The notes: generated by a model from the letters alone, not told the origin. Shown: positions 45,154 to 55,276, numbered from the stretch's first letter. The stretch is 60,037 nt of DNA from Thermoclostridium sp. (GCA_017995215.1 JAGOJH010000004.1:1-60037), one strand, 5' to 3'. Translations and numbers: made by a program.

Positions 45154-48100
45154 ATGAACAAATTTTGTGCAAATTGCGGAGCTTCCCTGAATGAAAACAG
45201 TCAATTCTGCCCCTCCTGCGGAGCAAAAACACTCCAGCCGAATCCAGTGAACGAATCCCCTCCCAATCCACCAACAATAAAACCGGAAAATACAACTTCG
45301 GGGCTAAGTACAGAAAAGCCTCCCCCAAAAAACAAAAAGAAGGCGGAAGAAATCCATACCGGAAATCCGGTTATGGCCAACAACATATTCGCCTATGCTA
45401 CTGGTGGAGAAATGAACTTTGTACATAGTTTGAACCCCTCCGGGAATGCTCTGACCATTGTCAGCCCCTTCAAATGTATTTCTGACGGGTTTCTTCGGAG
45501 CATCAGCAGCCTGAAAACGGTATTTCAGGATAAGAAACGCCTGATTCCCGCACTGGTTCTCGGTTTTGTCTGGATCGTGCTGATGCTTCTTCCAAAGCTT
45601 AATTTCAATCCTCTTCCGGTGAAGATATTGTCCGCACTCACCTTCGCCCAGGGTGGCTTCAGCAATGACATCCTCCGCGCAACTGGCGGCATCCTCGGGA
45701 AAGCAATCTTTGCAACCTTTTTCCTTTCATTCTTTTCCGCCGGAAAAGCCCTAAAGGGCTATGGGAAGGGCTTTAAAACGCTTTTTTCGTCGTTGAAAGC
45801 AAAAAATCCCAATGAACTTGCGTCTTTGATCGTCAGTATAGGACTGGGGCTTATTTTGTTTAACTTTATCTCCGGTTTTGCTACGATTTGGAACAGCATG
45901 GCGGGGATTGCCGCCTTTTTCCTGATGCTTCGTTCCCTTGGGCGGAAATCAGGCTTTTTCAGGAGTCTGGCCGCCTCCCTAACCGCGAAAAAAGCAATTG
46001 GTATGAAAGCTGCCGATCCCTCCCTGCTAAATCGTATCACCACCGGTATAGCCATCGGTTTAGTCCTTTCTGTCCCACTTTGTAATATCCCCTTTGTGTA
46101 CCTGCCTTACTGTGTGGGCGCGGTTGCGATCGTGGCCGGAATCATTCTGAAAATCGTTTCAAATGGCAGTAAAAAGCAGGTTGCCGCCTCTCTCCTGTTA
46201 TTCGCATATGCGCTGACACTCCTGTTCCCCCTGGCTGCCTCGGCCGGAAAAAGTGATGATGAATGGGCGGGCACATGGACGCTGAAAAAGGTTATCGTAA
46301 ACGATAAAAGCGACGGGTTAACCGGTTATTACGCTTCAGATCCCACAGACCGTACAGTTGAAAAAGTAACCATCACCGAAACCTCCTATGACCATGAATT
46401 TCGGTATACCGGTGAAGAATTCCAGTCTGACGTTGTTCACCTGCAGGATGGTGAATATGTACCCATTCACTATTATGAGGGTGAGTTTTATAAAACCAGA
46501 ATCACCTTTGAAGCGCCTCCAAAATATTTGCGTGAGAATCAGCGTCTGGAGCTGCCGATAAAGTTTGATGTTTATGACAGTTACATCGAATACTTTGATG
46601 ATAACGGCTTTAATGTACGCGCCATTATGGAGGTTTATCAAGGGAAGGAAGTCAGCAGTAAAACACGGGTCACCTCAACGTTTCCCCCTGTTAATGTGGA
46701 CGTTGACGGAAAAACAAACCAAAAGCAGATAAACATTGCGTCTTATGTCCCCTATGGCCTGACAAACGGAGAAATTATGGGTATTCGGTTTATCATCAGC
46801 CCGAATGATTCTCATGACAGCATGGTCGGCGGAATTAATATAAGCCATTCGAATGAAGAAGACGAATTAACCAAAGCCGAAATCATATATCTTTATGAAT
46901 GGAAATACGGTGTAAATAGCCTGGTACTGAATACTGATGCATCAGAAGGGCCCGGTGAAACCGATTTTTCAGTACCTGCGGCTATTGTGATCAGCACTTT
47001 GGGACTTATGACGACTCTGGGCGCTGCAGGGGCATCGGCTGCCGGCGGAAGCGATACAGGCAGTGCGGATGAAAAAGGAAACACCTATAAAATGGTGCTA
47101 TACAAGGATTTCGGAAATGCAATCCGATATAACGCGCCCGCTGTTCCCGTGTATGCACGGATGGTAGAGATTACCCCTGAGGGCAATGAAATCAACCGAA
47201 CAGACCTGACCGCACGCATTGAGATCTTCCCGGGCACAAGCTTTGTAAAGGTGCGAGATCCGCAGATCTCAGGGGAATATATGGGCGCTTTTGTCGAGGC
47301 TGAATCCACCTTGAAAACCGGTAACCCTGAGGAGGGTGTCGTATGTTTCAAATTCACCGGTGAGGGCGGTTCATTCCAGAATAATGTTACCTTCCAGCTG
47401 ATCGGAGACCCCTATATTGAATACATGGGTAAACATAACAACCAGCTGTATACACTGGCCGGCAGCGGACGGGAGTTTACTCTTCCCTGTATTCCGAAGG
47501 ATTTCATGGCCACTCCGGTTGTTCAATTGCAGTCTTCGGGCAATGACTTTTTTGACCTCCGACTGGAAGCAGACAAGGAAAACAATTATCAAATCATTGT
47601 CACCGACAAGACCACGCAGCCTAAGAACCTTGAAAATCTATTTGAGACCTTCCGCGTAGAGCTTACTGCCCAAAGCGATCAGAATGAGCATGTGCGCTCA
47701 GCAATAGAAGTGATTGTTTGCTATGAAGGGCTTGTACCCGAATGGCATGGAAGGGACAAGGAAATCCATGCCCGATACGCCGACCGCGAGAAAAAAGAGA
47801 TGGTGAAAACCCCCATCGGTTTCTCCGTCGGGGTTTGGAATGATTCCGATCAAATCCTGGATGTGAAGCCTGCAGGAGAAGTTGAGATCCTGGTTGAAGA
47901 TGAAAAGGAACTGTACAAGACCATCGGAATCTCCTGGGAAATTGATCCGGATTCGGCTTCGGACCGGGTAACAAACTACCTGTTCACCGCTAAAAAGCCC
48001 TTCCCCTCGGAGAATTCCGCTGATATTGAACTAACGGCCAAAGCCGGTGAACAAACCTATCAAACAGCGATGAAGCTCATGCCTGACCTGGTGCAGTATT

Positions 48101-48927
48101 CTCATGATCTGAAGCAGGAGTATGAGAACTGCCTGTATATCATCGAAACCTATATGGAAGGCGAGCTTAGGGAAAAACGACTGAAACAGTGCAAGCAAAC
48201 CTGGGGCAAATTCGGGATTGAGGATTATCAGGCATACCGCAAACAGGTATGGAAATCTGCCGAAAATCAGATCCTGCAAAAGCGGGACAGCTATCTCTCC
48301 AGCGCTGCTTACGCGGATACGGCCATCGTTGCGCTGGAGTTCGCCAAAAACATCGGGGATATTGCCCTGGATATGGCACTCGCACCCATTGGTGGCCCGT
48401 TTGCCTCCATTCTGATCGGCCAGGCCAAGGATTCCCTTCTGGAAGTGGTGGATATGTATACCAATGATAAATTGACCGTAGATGGCTTTAAGGGTTTCCT
48501 GAACAACCGCATGGAACAGATGATCGGCATGATCGACAACTTCTTTGACCCGCCCGAACCAGAGGACCCGAATTTCAAAAAGAAGGCTGCCATCTGGTTC
48601 AGCTGCTACTTTATCTACCGATGCTGGTACCATATCACCTATGACCAGGATGATTCCGGTAACCCTGCCGGTGTTGTCAGCGGGGTCAAGGCGGCTGTGC
48701 AGGATATGACGGTCAAGGCCGTGATGGTTGCTTTCATGAATGACGCGCTGGATGAAGCGAAGGCGAATAGCTCTGCTGCCAGGCTGGTGAATAAGACCGG
48801 ATACTCGAAAGATGTGGACAGCGAACTTGGAAAAACTGCGGTTTCCACTGCGGCGGAGCTTTGGGGGCTTACCGCTACAGCAGTTATCGGGTACATCAAC
48901 AGCCTGCTCGGCGGTGGTTCACAATAG
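45154..48927 (+). CDS. Unrecognised large zinc-ribbon membrane protein
   Basis: I do not recognise the protein as a whole. Its 1257 residues begin with a zinc ribbon (CANC at 5-8 and CPSC at 19-22), then a Pro/Lys linker to about 75, a membrane block (about 125-365, at least five hydrophobic segments), a beta-rich part (about 370-600), a further hydrophobic Ala/Gly segment (about 608-634), three or more beta-sandwich-like stretches (about 640-1010) and a helical C-terminus (about 1020-1257) with a glycine-rich amphipathic segment. The ATG at 45154 follows AGGAGG. It stands alone between ilvE and tRNA-Gln with its own promoter and terminator. Zinc-ribbon N-termini of this kind are common on clostridial membrane proteins. 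Confidence 0.85.
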   Translation: MNKFCANCGASLNENSQFCPSCGAKTLQPNPVNESPPNPPTIKPENTTSGLSTEKPPPKNKKKAEEIHTGNPVMANNIFAYATGGEMNFVHSLNPSGNALTIVSPFKCISDGFLRSISSLKTVFQDKKRLIPALVLGFVWIVLMLLPKLNFNPLPVKILSALTFAQGGFSNDILRATGGILGKAIFATFFLSFFSAGKALKGYGKGFKTLFSSLKAKNPNELASLIVSIGLGLILFNFISGFATIWNSMAGIAAFFLMLRSLGRKSGFFRSLAASLTAKKAIGMKAADPSLLNRITTGIAIGLVLSVPLCNIPFVYLPYCVGAVAIVAGIILKIVSNGSKKQVAASLLLFAYALTLLFPLAASAGKSDDEWAGTWTLKKVIVNDKSDGLTGYYASDPTDRTVEKVTITETSYDHEFRYTGEEFQSDVVHLQDGEYVPIHYYEGEFYKTRITFEAPPKYLRENQRLELPIKFDVYDSYIEYFDDNGFNVRAIMEVYQGKEVSSKTRVTSTFPPVNVDVDGKTNQKQINIASYVPYGLTNGEIMGIRFIISPNDSHDSMVGGINISHSNEEDELTKAEIIYLYEWKYGVNSLVLNTDASEGPGETDFSVPAAIVISTLGLMTTLGAAGASAAGGSDTGSADEKGNTYKMVLYKDFGNAIRYNAPAVPVYARMVEITPEGNEINRTDLTARIEIFPGTSFVKVRDPQISGEYMGAFVEAESTLKTGNPEEGVVCFKFTGEGGSFQNNVTFQLIGDPYIEYMGKHNNQLYTLAGSGREFTLPCIPKDFMATPVVQLQSSGNDFFDLRLEADKENNYQIIVTDKTTQPKNLENLFETFRVELTAQSDQNEHVRSAIEVIVCYEGLVPEWHGRDKEIHARYADREKKEMVKTPIGFSVGVWNDSDQILDVKPAGEVEILVEDEKELYKTIGISWEIDPDSASDRVTNYLFTAKKPFPSENSADIELTAKAGEQTYQTAMKLMPDLVQYSHDLKQEYENCLYIIETYMEGELREKRLKQCKQTWGKFGIEDYQAYRKQVWKSAENQILQKRDSYLSSAAYADTAIVALEFAKNIGDIALDMALAPIGGPFASILIGQAKDSLLEVVDMYTNDKLTVDGFKGFLNNRMEQMIGMIDNFFDPPEPEDPNFKKKAAIWFSCYFIYRCWYHITYDQDDSGNPAGVVSGVKAAVQDMTVKAVMVAFMNDALDEAKANSSAARLVNKTGYSKDVDSELGKTAVSTAAELWGLTATAVIGYINSLLGGGSQ

Positions 48928-49013
48928 CTTCATGCACACTCTCATACAGTAACCGCATTTCGAGGTTTTACCAGGTTTTTGCCCTGGCGCACCACCTTGA
49001 AATCTGCCAAATG

Positions 49014-49039
49014 AAAGACCTCCGGCAACGGAGGTCTTT
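49014..49039. terminator. Bidirectional terminator after the large protein gene
   Basis: AAAGACCTCCG and CGGAGGTCTTT enclose GCAA with T and A runs on both sides, about 90 bases after the stop codon. Confidence 0.88.
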
Positions 49040-49206
49040 TCTGGCCATATTGAACACAAGCAACATTTCCATGTGTTACCAGGTGATTGAGAACCCCTTG
49101 TGTATCTATATATATGTTTAAGAAATAAACTGCGAGCAGTAGTCCCATTAGCAGGACAAGAATTTTATTATTCTTCATTAAAAATCGCAAGTGGTAAAAA
49201 AACCTC

Positions 49207-49235
49207 TTGCGTTGGGTGCAAAATTAGTTTATAAT
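49207..49235 (+). promoter_or_regulatory. Promoter of tRNA-Gln
   Basis: TTGCGT (49207-49212) and TATAAT (49230-49235) have a 17-base spacer, about 60 bases before the tRNA. Confidence 0.65.
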
Positions 49236-49297
49236 AAATTTCGTTGCATATTGCACATTCCTATCTGCCAGAGAGCAGGAATGAAAAAAATCAGCGT

Positions 49298-49371
49298 TGC
49301 GGACTGGTGTAATGGTAGCACGAATGACTCTGGCTCATTTTGTTAGGGTTCAAATCCTTAGTCCGCAGCCA
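49298..49371 (+). tRNA. tRNA-Gln, anticodon CTG, CCA encoded
   Basis: The acceptor stem TGCGGAC/GTCCGCA pairs fully. The anticodon loop is CTCTGGC with anticodon CTG, closed by AATGA/TCATT. The T arm (TAGGG, TTCAAAT, CCTTA) has one G-U pair. Discriminator G and CCA are encoded. Confidence 0.95.
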
Positions 49372-49400
49372 AACCGGCTTAATCAAGCCGGTTTTTTTTG
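49371..49400 (+). terminator. Terminator of tRNA-Gln
   Basis: AACCGGCTT and AAGCCGGTT close over AATC and run into T8, starting at the last base of the tRNA. Confidence 0.9.
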
Positions 49401-49438
49401 TTTTAAGTGTTTCAGCATCACGAATATAATCTTCGCAC

Positions 49439-50362
49439 TCACCAATTTGAGAACATATCGATGAGGTTTATCGCCACAGGCCCAAGAAGCACGATAAAAA
49501 TAACAGGGAAAATGAAAATGACCATGGGTATCAGTATTTTTATTGGAGCCTTCATCGCCTGCTCCTGTATGCGCTGTTTGCGGTTCAGACGTATCTGTTC
49601 AGCCTGAATGCGCAAGACCCTGCCAAGGCTTACGCCAAGCTGATCCGCCTGTATAACGGCAGCAATGAAGCTTCTTAGATCCTGCACACTTAACCTGTCG
49701 GCCATATCATACAAAGCGTCCTTTTTACTCCTTCCCACCTTGATTTCCTGCAGTACGATCTCAAACTCCTTAGACAGGGTACCCGGCATTTTTTCAACCA
49801 CTCTGGAAAGCGCAGCGTCGAAATTTAACCCTGCTTCCACGCTGACGGTCAGCAAATCCATCACATCGGGCAGACTTTTCAGAATTTCCTTCTGCCGCAC
49901 CCGAATCTTAGAGTTCAGCGTCATGTTAGGGTATAAAAAAATGATTGCCGTGATGGAAAGTGTGACCATGATTGTACTTTTCAGAGGCGCATGCATCTGC
50001 ATCATAAAAAACAACACCCCTCCGGGAAAAAGGAGGATAAAAATAGCCTGAAGTGTGATCCAATCCTTCACTCCCCGGTTTTTGGGCTTTCCAGCCATGA
50101 TGATCTTGGTTTCCATATTGCGAATCCATTCAGTCGGTGCCAGCTTCAGCAGGTTTTTGCCCACATTTTCAATCACCGGCTTGATAACCCTTTCGCTAAA
50201 AGGCTTGTTATAGATGGTTTCCTCTTCTGTCTGGTTTTCCTGCTGAATCCGTACAAGCCTGGATTGGATAGAGTCTTCTTTTCCGGAAAAAGCCCGAATC
50301 AGAATATACAGGTTGATGAAAACGATAAAAAAGAAAACGATAAAGTATGTATAATCATTCAT
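49439..50362 (-). CDS. tadC: Type II secretion F family protein, TadC
   Basis: This 307-residue membrane platform protein of the Tad pilus machine has an N-terminal transmembrane helix, two central ones (about 108-150) and a C-terminal pair, with the T2SSF cytosolic domain between (LPDVMDLLTVSVEAGLNFDAALSRVVEKMPGTLSKEFEIVLQEIKVGRSKKDALYDMADRL). It is the last gene of the minus-strand tad operon, 15 bases after tadB. The ATG at 50362 follows GGAGGG. Confidence 0.93.
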   Translation of the reverse strand: MNDYTYFIVFFFIVFINLYILIRAFSGKEDSIQSRLVRIQQENQTEEETIYNKPFSERVIKPVIENVGKNLLKLAPTEWIRNMETKIIMAGKPKNRGVKDWITLQAIFILLFPGGVLFFMMQMHAPLKSTIMVTLSITAIIFLYPNMTLNSKIRVRQKEILKSLPDVMDLLTVSVEAGLNFDAALSRVVEKMPGTLSKEFEIVLQEIKVGRSKKDALYDMADRLSVQDLRSFIAAVIQADQLGVSLGRVLRIQAEQIRLNRKQRIQEQAMKAPIKILIPMVIFIFPVIFIVLLGPVAINLIDMFSNW

Positions 50363-50377
50363 ATCCAGCCCTCCGAA

Positions 50378-51340
50378 TTAAACCTCTATATTGACTATTT
50401 TCCGGATAAAGAAGTAGCCTATAAACTCCATGACAACCGCCATACCGATCATCACAATACCGATTGGCTCTGTAAACAGCATTTTGAATTGATCGGGGCT
50501 GATAACTGCCATCATCATCGCCAGGCCAACCGGAAGCAGAGAGATAACAATACCCGACATTCTCCCCTGTGCTGTCAGCGTTTTAATTTCACCTTTCATT
50601 TTCACCCTCTGGCGTATGGTATTGGATATATTGTCCAGGATCTCTGCAAGGTTTCCGCCAATCTGCCTTTGTATCAGCACGGCAGTCACCATCAGCTCCA
50701 CATCGTCGCTTCCAACCCTTTCAACCATGTTTTCAAGGGCTCCTTCAGTGCTGCCGCCAAGATTAATTTCTTTCAGCAGCTTTGCGAATTCCTCGCTGAT
50801 GGGCCCTTTCATTTCATTAACAACAGAGTCCACCGCCTGAAAAAAGCTGTGGCCTGCCTTAAGTGAATTTGACAGGATTGAAATTGTGTCCCCCAGTTGA
50901 CCATTGATCGTTTTAATTCTTTTCTTAATCCTTTTTTTTAAAAAGATCCCTGGCAGGTTCATTCCAGCAAATGCAAGCATCACAACGAACAGGATACTTT
51001 GCGTCAGCAGAAACCCGAGAGCTCCTCCTGCGACAAAAGATACCAGACCAATGGATACCATCTCTTCAGGCTTTAATAAAAGATTGGCTTTCACAAGCAT
51101 TTTGCGCATATTTTCCTTATACCGGTAAAATAGTCCAAGCTTTTCAATGCTCCGAGCAAGAAATCCCAGCCCTGATTTGTAGGAACCACTCTTTTTGGGG
51201 GCTTCCTCTTTGCCTATCTCATTCCTGTCGGTATATTTTTTCAGCCTGTCGATATCCGCTGTTCTTCCAAATAAACCCGATAAAACAGAGAAAAATAGAA
51301 CGAATACCGCAATCGGCGGAAAAACCAAAGCAAGCTCCAT
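50378..51340 (-). CDS. tadB: Type II secretion F family protein, TadB
   Basis: This 320-residue partner of TadC has an N-terminal helix, two central helices (about 105-150), the T2SSF domain (LGDTISILSNSLKAGHSFFQAVDSVVNEMKGPISEEFAKLLKEINLGGSTEGALENMVERVGSDDVELMVTAVLIQRQIGGNLAEILDNI) and C-terminal helices. TadB and TadC form the membrane base on which the TadA motor acts. The ATG at 51340 follows GGGAGG, 14 bases after tadA. Confidence 0.93.
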   Translation of the reverse strand: MELALVFPPIAVFVLFFSVLSGLFGRTADIDRLKKYTDRNEIGKEEAPKKSGSYKSGLGFLARSIEKLGLFYRYKENMRKMLVKANLLLKPEEMVSIGLVSFVAGGALGFLLTQSILFVVMLAFAGMNLPGIFLKKRIKKRIKTINGQLGDTISILSNSLKAGHSFFQAVDSVVNEMKGPISEEFAKLLKEINLGGSTEGALENMVERVGSDDVELMVTAVLIQRQIGGNLAEILDNISNTIRQRVKMKGEIKTLTAQGRMSGIVISLLPVGLAMMMAVISPDQFKMLFTEPIGIVMIGMAVVMEFIGYFFIRKIVNIEV

Positions 51341-51354
51341 ATACTCCGCCTCCC

Positions 51355-52716
51355 TTACCTCTCGGTGAAAATATCCGACGGGAGGACAATTCCCGTCTTG
51401 GTGATTTTTTCGATGAACTTGGGTTTAATGCCGGTGGGAACAATTTTTCCAATAATCCTGCCCCGGTTGTCCTTGCCTTCCTGTTTGAACGTAAAAATAT
51501 CCTGCATGGTAATGATGTCACCTTCCATCCCTACCACTTCGGTAATATGGGTGATTCTTCTGGAGCCATCCTTCATCCTGGCCTGCTGTATGATCAGGTC
51601 GATAGCTGATGAGATTTGCTCACGAATGGCCCGAACGGGCAAATCCATACCGGCCATCAGAACCATCGTTTCCAAGCGGGAGAGCATATCTCTGGGCGTG
51701 TTGGCATGGCCTGTAGTCAACGAGCCGTCATGGCCTGTATTCATTGCCTGAAGCATGTCCAAAGCCTCCCCGCCTCTAACCTCACCGACCACGATACGAT
51801 CCGGTCGCATACGCAGGGAGTTTCTGACCAGATCACGAATGGTGACGGCACCCTTGCCTTCAACATTGGCAGGCCTTGTTTCCAATCGGACGATGTGCTT
51901 CTGGTGAAGCTGCAGCTCGGCGGCATCTTCAATCGTGACAATGCGTTCATCCTCTGGAATGAACGAAGATATAACGTTCAGGGTTGTGGTTTTACCGCTG
52001 CCGGTTCCCCCTGAAACCACGATGTTCAGCCTTGCCTCAACACAGGCCTTGATAAACTGGGCTAATTCCGCCGACAGTGTGCCAAAGCGGATCAGATCAT
52101 TCACACTGAAAGGTTTCTCAGAGAATTTACGAATGGTGATCACCGGGCCGTTCAAGGCCAACGGCGGAATGATGATATTCACACGGGAGCCGTTGGGAAG
52201 CCTGGCATCCACCATCGGTGAGCTTTCATCAATCCTTCTTCCCAGCGGGGCGACAATACGTTCAATGATATGCATTACATGGCTGTTGTCGGTAAATTTC
52301 ACATCGGAAAGCTCTAATAATCCTCTTCTTTCCACATAAACCGAATCATATCCGTTAACCATGATCTCAGAAATATCCGGGTTATGCAAAAAGGGTGTTA
52401 TGGGCCCAAAACCAAGGGTTTCATGAATAACCTCCCTGATAATCAGTGTTTTCTCATTCCGGTTCAGATGCGACGCCTGCTGTTCGATAACCTCCTGAGC
52501 TATAGTTTTAATGTCCTCCTCTGCATCCGCGCTGTCTTCCTGTTGATTTTCCTTCAGGTCCAGATGGATTTCCTCTACAATCCTTGCAAAGATTTTCTTT
52601 TTTAGCTCCTGGTTTGGATCGCCCTTGTGCTCCTCTTTCTTTTGCGGAGAACCTGAGACTTTTCCCTTTTTAACTTCTTCTTCTTTTTCCTGCTGTAAGC
52701 GTTCCAGTAGGCCCAT
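51355..52716 (-). CDS. tadA: Tad pilus assembly ATPase, TadA/CpaF
   Basis: This 453-residue hexameric motor ATPase has an N-terminal charged extension, the TadA N-domain ([26 protein letters not shown]), Walker A ([14 protein letters not shown]), the Asp box ([15 protein letters not shown]), Walker B ([38 protein letters not shown]) and its His box. It is the CpaF form typical of Tad systems. The ATG at 52716 follows GGAGGAG. It sits between cpaE and tadB. Confidence 0.96.
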   Translation of the reverse strand: MGLLERLQQEKEEEVKKGKVSGSPQKKEEHKGDPNQELKKKIFARIVEEIHLDLKENQQEDSADAEEDIKTIAQEVIEQQASHLNRNEKTLIIREVIHETLGFGPITPFLHNPDISEIMVNGYDSVYVERRGLLELSDVKFTDNSHVMHIIERIVAPLGRRIDESSPMVDARLPNGSRVNIIIPPLALNGPVITIRKFSEKPFSVNDLIRFGTLSAELAQFIKACVEARLNIVVSGGTGSGKTTTLNVISSFIPEDERIVTIEDAAELQLHQKHIVRLETRPANVEGKGAVTIRDLVRNSLRMRPDRIVVGEVRGGEALDMLQAMNTGHDGSLTTGHANTPRDMLSRLETMVLMAGMDLPVRAIREQISSAIDLIIQQARMKDGSRRITHITEVVGMEGDIITMQDIFTFKQEGKDNRGRIIGKIVPTGIKPKFIEKITKTGIVLPSDIFTER

Positions 52717-52780
52717 TCTATTTCTCCTCCATATAAATACATTTAAGAGCCTTATTTCTACTCTTTATCTTAAAAAATCA

Positions 52781-53968
52781 TTAAATCCATTTACGCTTCT
52801 GTTTTTCTTTCTGCTCATCAGCTTTTCGTTCGCACAGAGCTTCAGATATACTGTAAATCGCTCTGGCGACTTTGGTTTCACTTCGGGTCATCACAAAGGG
52901 CAGCCCTTTATTAGCCGACGTAATAACGGTCTGGCTGTCTTCAGGGATATAAGCCCACACCGGATGTCCAATGGTCTGCTCGAATTCCTTGTACTTCACA
53001 CCGAACTGCTCGGAAGCCTTGTTCAATACGATGTGAATCTTTTCATGGGAATATTTCAATGAATCCATCAGATCCAGCCCTACTTTAATATTTTTGATGG
53101 TGGGAAGATCCAATGTTGAGACACACAGAATTTTTTCAGACATATCCAGTGCCGTCAGAACAGTTTCGTTGAAGGATGCTGCTGCGTCGATGATGATGTA
53201 ATGATAATTGCCGATTAACAGGTTCAATATTTTCTCGATATGCTTGGCATCGATAAACTCCGAGTATTCCGGTTTGGCTGGAGCCGGCAGAACGCTTACA
53301 CCCGAGAAATGGGTCACCATATAATCTTCTATGATATCGCTGTCCATATCCTTCAGATCCTTCACCAGATCATAGATGGTGTTTTTTATGGAAAGGTTCA
53401 GCATCACTGCAATATCGCCAAACTGTAAATCCATGTCGATCAGGGCTACCCGCTTTTTCGTGGTTCTGGCCATGGCAACGGCAAGGTTGGAGGCAATGGT
53501 GGTTTTCCCCACACCGCCTTTGGTGCTGAATACAGTGAATATACGGGTACTAATCTGGTGATCCTGTACCTTGCTCAAGCTTTTTCGTCTGTTCTGCATT
53601 TCATAGGTTTTCAGGATTGTTTGGACCAGATCCTCTGAAGAAAAGGGTTTTACGATATATTCTCTGGCTCCTGCAACCATGGCCTTTTTCAGGTATTCCT
53701 TTTCTCCCTGTACGCTCATGATGATAACGCCGATTTCCGGAAACTGCATGGTGATGATCTGCGTGGCTGTCAGCCCATCCATTTCGGGCATGTTCACATC
53801 CATCAGAACAATATCGGGCTTCAGCTTTTCACAAAGCTTGATGCTTTCCTTTCCGTCAAAGGCTGCACCAATAACCTCTACGGTTGTTTCAAAGCGTAGC
53901 AGTGTTCGTATATTCTCCACGGTTTCCCTGGAATCGTCCACTATGATTATTCTGATTTTTCCATCCAT
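52781..53968 (-). CDS. cpaE: Receiver-MinD/ParA fusion, CpaE/TadZ
   Basis: This 395-residue protein localises the Tad machine. It has an N-terminal response-regulator receiver domain (about 1-120) with an intact acidic pocket (VDDS), the phospho-acceptor Asp in VLMDVNMPEMDG and the conserved Lys in YIVKPFSSED. A ParA/MinD ATPase follows (about 145-370) with the deviant Walker A STKGGVGKTTIASNLA and LIDMDLQFGD. Many CpaE proteins have a degenerate receiver; this one appears competent for phosphorylation. No histidine kinase gene is adjacent. The ATG at 53968 follows GGGG and lies three bases after cpaB. Confidence 0.94.
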   Translation of the reverse strand: MDGKIRIIIVDDSRETVENIRTLLRFETTVEVIGAAFDGKESIKLCEKLKPDIVLMDVNMPEMDGLTATQIITMQFPEIGVIIMSVQGEKEYLKKAMVAGAREYIVKPFSSEDLVQTILKTYEMQNRRKSLSKVQDHQISTRIFTVFSTKGGVGKTTIASNLAVAMARTTKKRVALIDMDLQFGDIAVMLNLSIKNTIYDLVKDLKDMDSDIIEDYMVTHFSGVSVLPAPAKPEYSEFIDAKHIEKILNLLIGNYHYIIIDAAASFNETVLTALDMSEKILCVSTLDLPTIKNIKVGLDLMDSLKYSHEKIHIVLNKASEQFGVKYKEFEQTIGHPVWAYIPEDSQTVITSANKGLPFVMTRSETKVARAIYSISEALCERKADEQKEKQKRKWI

Positions 53969-53971
53969 CTC

Positions 53972-54706
53972 TTATTCCCCGCTTCCCTGCCTGGCTTTTG
54001 CCGGAACAAAATCGTCCACAATCACACCATCCGAAGATTGAGTATTGTCATCCCCATGCTTGCGCAGATTCAGAGTGTATTGACCGTACATTACAGCGTA
54101 AAAGATCTTTTCAGCCTCTTTAGGTGTCACAGCCAGGGTAATCGTTTTTCCCAGTGCCGTTATGTCCGGCTCCTTCGGATTATCCTTGGTTTTCCTCGTC
54201 CCGATGGCCAGAACTTCAAGGTTTTGTATGGTTGTGGTCACGAATGGCTTTATGCTTTCATCCACTTCGAAAGTGGCTACAAAGTCCACCCGATCGCCTA
54301 CCTGCATTAAATCTGAAAAAAGAATGCTTTCATTGACAAACAGGTTGATGGCCCTTTTCCCTTCGGGAATCTGCCAGGAGAGCTGCATTTCTTCGCGGGT
54401 AGCAGTCCTTTCCTGTGTAAACACCTCTCCAGCCAGAATCGGAAGCTTCACAATTTTTCCAACAATCTGTTCTTTATCAGTGATTCCTATCACACTAACA
54501 GATTCTGGATCCACTGTCTTCTCCAAGATATCCGATGCAAGAATTTCTTCACCGGTCTTAAAGCTGCGCACTGCTGTGTATATGGTTATTTTAGGCGTTT
54601 CCTCAGCCGGCTTGTCAATGGATCTTACATATTGCATCAGAAAGACCGCACTGGCCAAGGCCAGTAGAATAGATATAATCAGTGCTTTTTTATTGACCTT
54701 CCGCAT
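53972..54706 (-). CDS. cpaB: Flp pilus assembly protein CpaB/RcpC
   Basis: This 244-residue protein has one N-terminal transmembrane helix (about 8-28), an SAF domain (AVRSFKTGEEILASDILEKTVDPESV) and an RcpC-type domain (about 110-225; WQIPEGKRAINLFVNESILFSDLMQVGDRVDFVATF). In diderms it works with the secretin; in this monoderm it probably stabilises the pilus passage through the wall. The ATG at 54706 follows GGGG. It is between tadE and cpaE. Confidence 0.92.
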   Translation of the reverse strand: MRKVNKKALIISILLALASAVFLMQYVRSIDKPAEETPKITIYTAVRSFKTGEEILASDILEKTVDPESVSVIGITDKEQIVGKIVKLPILAGEVFTQERTATREEMQLSWQIPEGKRAINLFVNESILFSDLMQVGDRVDFVATFEVDESIKPFVTTTIQNLEVLAIGTRKTKDNPKEPDITALGKTITLAVTPKEAEKIFYAVMYGQYTLNLRKHGDDNTQSSDGVIVDDFVPAKARQGSGE

Positions 54707-54738
54707 ATCGCAATTCCCCTTTTATTCGTATTCGAGGT

Positions 54739-55128
54739 TTACTCAACCCTCATGATCACCTGGCCCTGCAAGGTGATGTCTTCTCCGAGCAGGGAACCGA
54801 TCACCGGTGTAATCAGCCGGTTATTATACCTAAGAGTAATTCTAATTTCAGAGCCATGAAAACGCTGGCTCTGGTCTGGATATATTTCAATGTTCAATCT
54901 GCTGGGATCAAGCGTTGATGTATAGTTTTGAATCAATTGGGTGATCTCGGCGTCGGTTCCGCCCAAAGAGCCCTTTCGTGCCGCTTCGCGAGATGCGTTT
55001 GATATAACAATATAATTATTGAACAAAAAACCGAAATCGACGATTCCCATCAGCAGCAACAGCACCAACGGCAATACGATTGCGGTTTCCACAAGCGACT
55101 GGCCCTTTTTTTGTTTGAGTAAACGCAT
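54739..55128 (-). CDS. tadE: TadE-like pseudopilin
   Basis: This 129-residue minor pilin has the TadE N-terminus KKGQSLVETAIVLPLVLLLLMGIVDFGFLFN, with a Glu in the hydrophobic helix where prepilin peptidase substrates keep it, followed by NASREAARKGSLGG and a small beta domain. AGAAGG is seven bases before the ATG at 55128; a GTG two codons earlier is too close to this site. It begins about 110 bases after the terminator that follows the flp gene. Confidence 0.9.
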   Translation of the reverse strand: MRLLKQKKGQSLVETAIVLPLVLLLLMGIVDFGFLFNNYIVISNASREAARKGSLGGTDAEITQLIQNYTSTLDPSRLNIEIYPDQSQRFHGSEIRITLRYNNRLITPVIGSLLGEDITLQGQVIMRVE

Positions 55129-55230
55129 CTTCACACCTTCTCTCGCAGGTATTCCCTACACTTTTCATCATCCTGTTTCCTGAGACTTGAATAGATTCAT
55201 TGCCTTTAACACACTTATACGGTACCTGAT

Positions 55231-55260
55231 AAAAAAAGAAGCCCTAACTCCCGTTAGGGC
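55231..55260 (-). terminator. Terminator between pilin genes and the assembly genes
   Basis: GCCCTAAC and GTTAGGGC close over four bases and run into TTCTTTTTTT on the minus strand. It lies just past the flp stop and should make the pilin mRNA more abundant than the rest of the operon. Confidence 0.88.
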
Positions 55261-55276
55261 ATGCTCTTTACTGTCA

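Noticed and set aside
48031-48633. 200-codon minus-strand frame within the large zinc-ribbon gene
   Set aside because: It is antisense to a continuous 1257-codon gene with a strong ribosome site and has no site of its own.
48942-49190. Minus-strand frame of 82 codons with a hydrophobic N-terminus
   Set aside because: There is no ribosome site, and its second half reads through the bidirectional terminator at 49014-49039.
49991-50866. 291-codon plus-strand frame antisense to tadC and tadB
   Set aside because: It is His/Gln-rich shadow sequence of two clear genes and spans their junction.
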